Source: Planctomycetia bacterium | GTDB taxonomy: Bacteria > Planctomycetota > UBA1135 > GCA-002686595 | Length of the DNA: 16,300 nucleotides | Direction of reading: 5' to 3' | Assembly (NCBI GenBank): GCA_005778045.1 | Contig: SXKQ01000223.1 | Coordinates: 1 to 16,300 of the forward strand | Part shown: piece by piece, positions 1 to 5,395 of the stretch | Numbering within the stretch: position 1 is the stretch's first letter | Layout: each line of letters starts with the position of its first letter | Notes under the pieces: generated by a model | What the model was told of the DNA's origin: nothing | The model's input: the letters and a program-made list of their open reading frames with translations, nothing else | The model's database searches: none | Made by a program: the position numbers and the translations under genes

Positions 1-24
1 AGGGCGAGTTCGAGGGCGAGTTCG
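1..24 (+). repeat. 12-bp tandem duplication at the window edge
   Basis: The 12-mer agggcgagttcg occurs twice, at 1-12 and 13-24, and adds an in-frame GEFE repeat to the acidic part of the DUF883-like protein. The array may continue to the left of the window. Confidence 0.7.
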
Positions 25-254
25 AGGACTACGCGCGCGAGCACCCGGTGCGCTCGGTCGCGCTCGCGGCAAGCATCGGCGCCGGCCTGCTCATCGGCTA
101 CCTCGCCGCGCGGCGCGAGGGGCGTGCACCGTGGTCCGGCACGAGCCACCTCGAGCGGATGCGGCCGCGGACGCGAGCCCGGGCGCGCGAGAGGGCGTGC
201 GTCCGCAAGACACCCCGCCGGAAGGATCCGAGCTCGCCGATCTTTGAGCTTTAG
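3..254 (+). CDS. DUF883/YqjD-like small membrane protein, C-terminal part (5' end outside window)
   Basis: The reading frame is open from the left edge and ends at TAG 252-254. It begins with an acidic repeat (GEFEGEFEDY), then EHPVRSVALAASIGAGLLIG, a glycine-spaced hydrophobic segment followed by arginines. That arrangement, a soluble helix followed by HPxxS and a single glycine-zipper membrane helix near the C-terminus, is typical of the DUF883/YqjD/ElaB group, small inner-membrane proteins that have been linked to ribosome binding in enterobacteria. The roughly 40 residues after the membrane segment are very Arg-rich and longer than usual for the family, so the original stop may have been lost. 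The GTG at position 48 is an internal codon, because the frame is continuous upstream of it. The family call is moderate and rests on the membrane segment alone. Confidence 0.5.
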   Translation, partial: GEFEGEFEDYAREHPVRSVALAASIGAGLLIGYLAARREGRAPWSGTSHLERMRPRTRARARERACVRKTPRRKDPSSPIFEL

Positions 255-274
255 GGCTCGAGCTCGCGAGGCGC

Positions 275-646
275 TTGCAGCTGCGCGCGGAGCATTCGCG
301 ACTGGCTTGGAAGCGACGATTCTTGGAGGCACTGGGGGCCCTGCCGTTCTTGGCCTTCGGACGGACGGTCGCCAGCTTCGCCGGCGTGCACTTCGCGCGC
401 GACGTTGTCGAAGGGGGCCCTGCGATCTTCGCCCGTGCCCCGTGGCTCGGCGAACTCGCGGCGGGTGCCGGGCTCCCCGTCCTATTGCCGTTGGGCTTAC
501 ACCTGTGGATGCGCGCGCTCGACGCGCGCGAGCTCGCGCGGCTGCGCGGGGAATGCGAGGAGCACGGGGAATGCGAGGAGCACGGGGAATGCGAGGAGCA
601 CGGGGAGGAGACGCACGAACCCTCCGCACAGCCGCCAGCGGCCTGA
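275..646 (+). CDS. Small two-helix membrane protein with C-terminal GECEEH repeats
   Basis: I do not recognise this 123-residue protein. It has a basic N-terminus (about residues 1-15), a hydrophobic stretch near residues 17-38, a second one near 62-80 (LAAGAGLPVLLPLGLHLW), a short charged helix, and then three exact GECEEH repeats before an unstructured tail ending at TGA 644-646. The only start in reach is TTG 275; an in-frame TGA lies at 245-247, and no convincing ribosome binding site is visible. It lies 20 bases after the DUF883-like gene. DUF883 proteins are often next to phage-holin-like small membrane proteins, and this could be a diverged one, but that is inferred from position. The Cys/His-containing repeat could bind metal or could simply be recent repeat expansion. 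The gene may also be decayed. Confidence 0.4.
   Translation: MQLRAEHSRLAWKRRFLEALGALPFLAFGRTVASFAGVHFARDVVEGGPAIFARAPWLGELAAGAGLPVLLPLGLHLWMRALDARELARLRGECEEHGECEEHGECEEHGEETHEPSAQPPAA
548..606 (+). repeat. 18-bp tandem repeat, three units plus partial
   Basis: The unit ggggaatgcgaggagcac is present in three identical copies at 548-565, 566-583 and 584-601, followed by a five-base partial copy (602-606). The period is a multiple of three, so the overlapping frame stays open and encodes GECEEH three times. Complete identity between copies suggests recent slippage expansion. Confidence 0.9.
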
Positions 647-884
647 GGACTACGTCGACGAGTTCGAGGCGCGCTTGCGCCGCCGCAGCGGCGGGTGGCT
701 GCTCGCCCTGCACCAACGCGGCGAGCGGGCGCTCGGGCGCGGACCGTGAAAGCTCGTATTCGGCGCGGCCGCCGGAGCGACGCTCGTCGCGGGCGGGCGC
801 TGGCTGTCGTCGCAGCTCGGCTCGGGACGCGTCGGCGTGCTCGCGCGGCCGCGGGGCCTCGGCCGCTGGATCGGCGTGGAATAG
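645..884 (+). pseudogene. Probable remnant of a small membrane-associated gene interrupted by TGA
   Basis: The frame starting near 645 reads RPEDYVDEFEARLRRR and on to GERALGRGP, then hits TGA at 747-749. It continues in the same frame as KLVFGAAAGATLVAGGRW and on to GRWIGVE, ending at TAG 882-884. Both halves look protein-like: an acidic/basic helix, then a small-residue hydrophobic helix. No ATG or GTG start with a ribosome binding site precedes the first half; only TTG 675 is available. The simplest reading is one small gene of about 75-80 residues with a nonsense change, and possibly a frameshift that separated it from the preceding ORF (the GECEEH protein at 275-646). A sequencing error at 747-749 would give the same picture. 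No function is proposed. Confidence 0.35.
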
Positions 885-1039
885 GGCCGCCGCACGCGCC
901 TGCGAGGGGCCGGGAGCGTCGCTTCCCGACCTTGGGCGCCCCCGATTCTTCCGTTCATGGGAGGCTACACTGGTTCCCATCGGAGAGCCGAAGCAGCCCG
1001 TTCTGGGAGCGCAGAGTTCCCCAACAAGGCCCGCGCCGC
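885..1039 (+). other. Intergenic region upstream of the radical SAM gene
   Basis: These 155 bases hold no supported ORF. There is a six-base inverted repeat, atggga 957-962 against tcccat 975-980, with TACACT (966-971) in the loop that could act as a -10 element. No matching -35 hexamer is seen at 16-18 bases, so no promoter is called. Confidence 0.3.
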
Positions 1040-2671
1040 ATGAAGAAGAAGATCGTCCTGTACCAGCCCCAGCAGGTCGACACCACGATCGGTCCGCCGG
1101 TCTCGGGCGACATGCTGCCGCTGGAGATGCTCACGATCGCCGCCTTTCCTGAAAAGGACGGCTACGAGATCGTGATCATCGACGCGAGCTTGTACGAGCC
1201 CGAGGACGGGCATCGACGGCTGCTCGAGGCCTGCGAAGGCGCGCTTCTGTACGCGACCACGGGCATCCTCGGCTTCATGGTCACGGACGGGTTCCGTGCT
1301 TCGACCAAGGTCAGGGCGCGTTTCCCCGAGCTGCCCTCGATCATCGGTGGCTGGTTCGCCTCCGTGCGGCCCGAGCTGCAGCTTGCGACCGGGCTGTACG
1401 ACGCGGTGGTGCTAGGGCAGGGCGAGCTCACCTTCCGCGATGTCGTCAAGGCGGTCGACGCGGGCGTGTCGCTCGAGACCGTGCCGGGCCTCGCGCTGTG
1501 GCGCGACGGGCAGGTCGTCAAGACCGAGAAGCGCAACGTCGTCGGCTGGGACCATGTCGTCAACTGTGCTTGGCACCTGCTCGACATCGCGCCCTACCGC
1601 GATCGCCAGCTGCAGCAGGGCAGTCACAGGCACATTCTGCGCATGCCGACGCCGCCCGCGATCGGCGCGCGCCAGCCGTACTTCGGCATCACGTACTTCT
1701 CGAGCTACGGCTGCCCCGAGCCGTGCACCTTCTGCTGTTCGCCGATCGTCACGGATCGGCGCTGGAAGGCCATGCCGGCCGCGCGCATGCTCGACGACCT
1801 GCAGGAGCTCCAGCAGCGCTGGGGCTTCGACACGGTGCGCTTCCACGACGCGAACTTCGGTGTGCTGCAGAAGCGCACCAAAGAGTTCGCGGAGGGCCTG
1901 CTCGCACGCGACATGAAGCTGTGGTGGAACGCGTTCATCGAGACGCACTCCATCCTCACCTACAAGCCGGACGTGCTCGACGCGATGGCGCGCTCGGGCA
2001 TGTACGTCGCCGAGATCGGCGCCGAGGCCGGCACGAACGAAATGATGAAGCGCATCGGCAAGCCGATCGTCGACGACGACAACATCGCCGCCGCGGTCGA
2101 GATAGACCGGCGCGGCATCTGCGCTTCGGTGACCTACATCATCGGCTACCCGGGCGAGGGCCCGGACTCGATGCTCGCCACGATCGACCAGTGCCGGCGC
2201 CTGCACGTGGCCGCGCCGCTCGCGCGCCCGACCGTCTGGCCCTACCGCCCGATTCCCGGCACCGCGATGTGGGACGAGGCGATCGCGCTCGGCTACCAGT
2301 CGCCGCAGAAGATCGAGGACTGGGGCTCGATCGGCGAGTACCACCTCGAGGAGACGTGGCCCGGCAAGATCCCACCGATCGTGGCCGAGCGCCGCAAGCT
2401 CTACCAGCACTACGTGACGCTGAGCTACGGGCTCGCGCGCGGCAAGTTTGGCTTCTGGGAGAAGCGCGCCGAGACGCGCCTGCGCGACAACAACTGGCGC
2501 TTCGGAGTGCTCGAGGCGCGCGCCTTCGACGTCTACAACCGCATCGAGCGCAAGCTCTTCCCGCGTCCCGAGCTCTCGCGCTCGTGGGTCGATCCCGGCC
2601 ACAAGACCGGCACGGCGGGCAACGCGGCGTCGCGTTCGAGCGACGCGATGACGAAGACCACGGCGGGCTAG
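1040..2671 (+). CDS. B12-binding-domain radical SAM protein
   Basis: This 543-residue protein should cleave S-adenosylmethionine at a [4Fe-4S] cluster to make a radical. The cluster ligands are Cys225, Cys229 and Cys232 in GCPEPCTFCC (a CxxxCxxC motif with one more Cys next to it). Residues 1-145 look like the Rossmann-type cobalamin-binding domain of BchE-like enzymes (LPLEMLTIAAF, YEIVIIDASL, IIGGWFASVRPE, LGQGELTF). The radical SAM barrel runs from about 210 to 430, including EIGAEAGTNEMMKRIGKP and YIIGYPGEG, and a helical C-terminal region follows. The start is ATG 1040 (MKKKIVLYQPQ), which fits the family N-terminus. The same frame is open back to 695, but that part is low-complexity Arg/Ala and overlaps the preceding remnant. 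The ribosome binding site is weak (AAGG about ten bases upstream). Members methylate or rearrange lipids, pigments, peptides or antibiotics; no neighbour identifies the substrate. Confidence 0.9.
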   Translation: MKKKIVLYQPQQVDTTIGPPVSGDMLPLEMLTIAAFPEKDGYEIVIIDASLYEPEDGHRRLLEACEGALLYATTGILGFMVTDGFRASTKVRARFPELPSIIGGWFASVRPELQLATGLYDAVVLGQGELTFRDVVKAVDAGVSLETVPGLALWRDGQVVKTEKRNVVGWDHVVNCAWHLLDIAPYRDRQLQQGSHRHILRMPTPPAIGARQPYFGITYFSSYGCPEPCTFCCSPIVTDRRWKAMPAARMLDDLQELQQRWGFDTVRFHDANFGVLQKRTKEFAEGLLARDMKLWWNAFIETHSILTYKPDVLDAMARSGMYVAEIGAEAGTNEMMKRIGKPIVDDDNIAAAVEIDRRGICASVTYIIGYPGEGPDSMLATIDQCRRLHVAAPLARPTVWPYRPIPGTAMWDEAIALGYQSPQKIEDWGSIGEYHLEETWPGKIPPIVAERRKLYQHYVTLSYGLARGKFGFWEKRAETRLRDNNWRFGVLEARAFDVYNRIERKLFPRPELSRSWVDPGHKTGTAGNAASRSSDAMTKTTAG

Positions 2672-2827
2672 GCCCGGCTTTGGCGTTCGCGGCGCAGAAG
2701 CTCGCTCCCTCGGGGCAGGGCTGGGCGTCGTGCACCAGCTTGTATTGCGGGCCAGACTGGCTTCCCGGCCGAAGGCACGGCAACTCACTCGCGCAGGATC
2801 CAGCCACGCACACGCGGCCGGGACGCC
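2672..2827. other. Non-coding or decayed stretch between the radical SAM gene and the arsM remnant
   Basis: No confident gene is seen. On the minus strand one frame reads as a Cys-rich segment (including AQPCPEGASFCAANAKAG) without a start codon or ribosome binding site. It may be chance, or a remnant of another gene. Confidence 0.3.
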
Positions 2828-3469
2828 GTGGTGCGAGCGGAGCACGAGGTGCGCGCGAAGGGGAAGGTGGGCTACGCGGCGATCGTGAAGTCCGACGCGA
2901 CGAGATGCTGAGGCCGCAAGGTCGGTGAGCACGGCCGCGCGATCGGTGTCGACATGACGGGCGAGAGGCGCGCGCGCACGTCGCTTCCCATCGCCAGTGC
3001 TCGGGGCTCGACAACGCCGAGTTTCGGCTCGGCGAGATCGAGTACCTGCCGGTCGCCGACGGGACCGTCGACGTGGTGGTCTTTCACTGCGCGCTGAATC
3101 TCTCGCCCGACAAGCCGCGGGTGTGGCGCCAGATCGCGCGCATGTTCCACCCGGGCGGTGGCGTCGCGGTGCGCTACATCGTGCTGCTCAAGCCGCTACC
3201 GGATGCGGTGCGCGAGATCATCGCGGTGCTCCTCGGCTGCTTCGCCAGCGCCGCGCTGCTCGATGAGCCGCTCGCGTGGATGTGCGCGGCGGGCCTCGCC
3301 GACATCGGGATCCGCGTGAAGAGCGACGACCTCGCCGCCATGGAGAGCGATACCGAGCCGCTCTACCGGCGCTTGGCTGAAGTCCTGCCGTTTGGCGCAC
3401 GTCTCCGACCACGTCGCCAGGACCGAGTCCACCGCCCAGCGCCCCAGATCGCACGCGGATTGCTGCTGA
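2828..3469 (+). pseudogene. arsM: Decayed arsenite S-adenosylmethyltransferase (arsM-like)
   Basis: Intact ArsM adds methyl groups from S-adenosylmethionine to As(III). Here the pieces sit in three successive frames. From GTG 2828 the frame reads VVRAEHEV and on through YAAIVKSDATRC, matching the family N-terminus that normally continues as a Cys pair, but TGA 2909-2911 replaces the second Cys. Immediately afterwards comes VGEHGRAIGVDMTGE, the motif that normally lies after SAM motif I, so roughly 60-70 residues including the glycine-rich SAM loop are missing. Near 2960 the coding frame changes to give NAEFRLGEIEYLPVADGTVD, FHCALNLSPDKPRVWRQ, FHPGGGVAVRY and the conserved LGCFASAA region. Near 3400 it changes again to VSDHVARTE and a terminal ADCC before TGA 3467-3469. 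A Cys pair at the C-terminus is common in ArsM. Three kinds of lesion make a working enzyme unlikely. The alignment is from memory of the family. Confidence 0.75.
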
Positions 3470-3483
3470 GGGGCAGAAGCAAG

Positions 3484-3511
3484 GCCGGAGAGCCCCGTTG
3501 GACTCTCCGGC
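3484..3511. terminator. Inverted repeat between converging genes, possible bidirectional terminator
   Basis: The arms gccggagag (3484-3492) and ctctccggc (3503-3511) pair perfectly over nine bases around a ten-base loop. The hairpin lies after the arsM remnant and after the 3' end of the minus-strand gene at 3580-5139, where a shared terminator would be expected. There is no T-tract on either side, so intrinsic termination is uncertain. Confidence 0.45.
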
Positions 3512-3579
3512 AGTGGATCCACCGGAAGTTCGCCGTGGCGAACCCGTTGGCTGAAGCGCTTTCGCGACTGCTTTTGGCG

Positions 3580-5139
3580 CTAGGGGCAGACTTCGAACTC
3601 GAGCGCGTTCGAGAGCATCGTCGTCTTGGGGCTGGGCGGGTCGCGGAACCACGCCTGCGCCTGCACCTTGGTGCCCGGCGAGAACGGCGCGCCCAGCGGG
3701 CTCGCCGCGCCCGCGATGTAGCTGTTCCAGTCGATCGAGAGCGAGCCGTTGCACTGTCCGACCGTGCCGCCGGAGAGCTGCGCGGGAGTGCGCTGGGTCG
3801 GTGACTTCACGCACAGGAAGCTCGTGCTTGCGCCCCACGCGACGGCCGCGCGACCGGTGATCGAGTAGAAAATCAGGCCTTGCTTGGCGCCCTCGAGCGA
3901 GCTCGCCGTCAGGGTGTAACCGGATTGTGCACCCGCACTCGGCACCCCGCTCGACGCGAGCGTCGCCACGCAGCCGCTCGAGGTCGTGCCACCCGTGCAG
4001 TAGGAGAGCGGGGGCGGGCACTCGGCCTGCCACGCGCTCGTGTACACGTTCCAAATGTTGGGCAGCGCGACGTTCGAGACCACCTGCCCGGTCGAGCTGT
4101 TCAACGTGACGAGGTAGCTCGGTCCGACCAGATTGCCCGGCGTGGCCGCGATCGAGGCCCGGTCGCCGGTGGGGGACATGGAGGAGCCGTTGGCGCGCGG
4201 CAGGCTGCCGCTGGTGGCTCCGTAGTCCGTCACGACGCTGTTGACGGGCAGCGCCGGGTCGATCTGGATGCGCACGGCCTGACCGGCGGTCGAGTTCGAG
4301 GTCGCCACCGCGACGAGTCCGTCCGGGGAGACCGACAGGGACGAGCCCGTCGTGGAGAGCACCTGCAGCGATTGCTCGCCCGGCGCGCTCGGGTTGAAGT
4401 CGAGCCAGGCGAGGGTCGACATGTCGAGCACCGACACGCGCGAGTAGCCCGTGCCCGTGAACATCAGCCACACCCAGCGACTGTCGCGCGAGATGCAGAC
4501 GTCGACTGCGAACGAGAACATGCTCGACGCATCGGGCACGGGCAGAGACTGGACGATCTGCGTGAACGTCGCGCTGCTCGGGTCCGTATCGACGAGGTCC
4601 AGCGTGCCACCTTGCAGCAGCAGGTACGGGACGGCGGCGTAGCGACCGTTGGGCGCGAGCTCCCAGCGCTCGCGGAGTGGGCCGGCGAGGGTCGTGGTCT
4701 CGGCGATGCGCTGACCGAAGTTCGCGCTCGCGGGATCGAGGTCGACGCAGTGCAGCTCGCTCGAGCCAGAACCGACGAGCACCCAGAGGTGCTGGTTTTC
4801 GCGGTCGTGACCGAGGCCGTAGCAGGCCGCGGGCGCTGTGTAGAGCAGCGACCACGTAGCGCTGCTTCCGTTCCATACGGCCTTGTTGATCCGGTTTTGG
4901 ATCGACGAACTCACGTAGAGCGTCTGTCCATAGTCGGCCCACACGGCGTCGGTGACGTTGTCGGTGAAGCCGCTCGAGCCGCCGCTGAGGATGGTGCCGC
5001 TCGCAGCGTTCACTAAGTAGTGCCGATCCGTGCTGCCGGAGGTCGAGGAACCGACGAACACGGTCGACGACTGGGCGAGGGCGGCGTTGCCCAAGGCGAC
5101 GCACAGGGCGGCGCAGGGCCACAAGTACGAACTCGACAT
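3580..5139 (-). CDS. Secreted propeller-like protein with planctomycete-type C-terminal domain
   Basis: The 519-residue protein starts at ATG 5139-5137 with a clear Shine-Dalgarno sequence (AGGAGA, 5153-5148, eight bases upstream). Residues 1-22 form a signal peptide (hydrophobic core, AALAQ cleavage region), although no basic residue precedes the core. Residues about 25-373 hold repeated beta-strand units with phrases such as AVWADYGQTLYVSSS, LAPNGRYAAVP, CISRDSRWVWLMF, LSVSPDGLVAVATS and MSPTGDRASIA, the pattern of YVTN/WD40-like beta-propellers. Residues 374-519 form a separate Cys-containing domain that opens CPPPLSYCTG, contains FYSITGRAAVAW and LCVKSPTQRTP, and ends NALEFEVCP. I recall closely similar tails (YC..., GRAA.PF, LC.. 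and ...LEF..CP) on many exported proteins of Pla163/Poly30-like planctomycetes, where they may serve in secretion or surface attachment. The ligand is unknown. The composition is rich in Ser, Thr and Gly. Confidence 0.85.
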   Translation of the reverse strand: MSSSYLWPCAALCVALGNAALAQSSTVFVGSSTSGSTDRHYLVNAASGTILSGGSSGFTDNVTDAVWADYGQTLYVSSSIQNRINKAVWNGSSATWSLLYTAPAACYGLGHDRENQHLWVLVGSGSSELHCVDLDPASANFGQRIAETTTLAGPLRERWELAPNGRYAAVPYLLLQGGTLDLVDTDPSSATFTQIVQSLPVPDASSMFSFAVDVCISRDSRWVWLMFTGTGYSRVSVLDMSTLAWLDFNPSAPGEQSLQVLSTTGSSLSVSPDGLVAVATSNSTAGQAVRIQIDPALPVNSVVTDYGATSGSLPRANGSSMSPTGDRASIAATPGNLVGPSYLVTLNSSTGQVVSNVALPNIWNVYTSAWQAECPPPLSYCTGGTTSSGCVATLASSGVPSAGAQSGYTLTASSLEGAKQGLIFYSITGRAAVAWGASTSFLCVKSPTQRTPAQLSGGTVGQCNGSLSIDWNSYIAGAASPLGAPFSPGTKVQAQAWFRDPPSPKTTMLSNALEFEVCP

Positions 5140-5147
5140 GGCGCTTG

Positions 5148-5153
5148 TCTCCT
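5148..5153 (-). promoter_or_regulatory. Ribosome binding site of the secreted propeller-like protein
   Basis: On the minus strand AGGAGA lies eight bases before the ATG. It settles the start at 5139 against longer minus-strand readings that run to about 5290. Confidence 0.75.
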
Positions 5154-5334
5154 CTTGCTTCCGCGTCGGAAGCGCAATGGTGGCAGGTCAAACTCGCGAG
5201 TCGCGCCCAGCCCCGGGAGCAATGGTACGGCCAGACCCGAGGGGCGGGCACTCGATCGACAGGGTAGCTTGAAGCCGCAAGAAGGGGGTGCATTCCTCAA
5301 AATCCTCATCGCGGGCCCGTGCGACCGCCGCGTC

Positions 5335-5364
5335 GTGACGGCGCCCGGCCCGGGCGAGTATCCT
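5335..5364 (+). promoter_or_regulatory. Candidate promoter with palindrome upstream of the S9 peptidase
   Basis: GTGACG (5335-5340) and TATCCT (5359-5364) are 18 bases apart and match the sigma-70 consensus at four of six positions each. Between them lies a 15-base palindrome, cgcccgg-c-ccgggcg (5342-5356). A symmetric site in the spacer could be an operator, but in DNA this GC-rich it could also arise by chance. No minus-strand promoter was found in the same 256-base gap. Confidence 0.25.
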
Positions 5365-5395
5365 CCCGGTCCGTTCCAGACTGGAGACTCCTGCG

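Noticed and set aside
548..606. Repeat array as a CRISPR
   Set aside because: The units are 18 bases, directly abutting and without spacers, and they lie inside an open reading frame.
2650..2815. Cys-rich minus-strand segment with five Cys, possible metal-binding peptide
   Set aside because: No start codon with a ribosome binding site, and it runs into antisense of the radical SAM gene. It could be a remnant but cannot be supported.
1412..2932. Long minus-strand open frame opposite the radical SAM gene
   Set aside because: It is antisense to a well-supported enzyme, rich in Arg/Ala/His, and has no recognisable domain. Such frames are common opposite GC-rich genes.
3073..3804. Plus-strand ORF as an intact 243-residue methyltransferase
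   Set aside because: Family similarity stops near 3400, and the rest overlaps the 3' end of the minus-strand secreted protein gene; upstream family sequence continues before 3073 in the same and another frame.
3218..5293. 691-codon minus-strand frame overlapping the secreted propeller gene
   Set aside because: It reads Arg-rich low complexity and lacks a ribosome binding site, while the 3580-5139 frame has a signal peptide, a strong site and a recognisable C-terminal domain.
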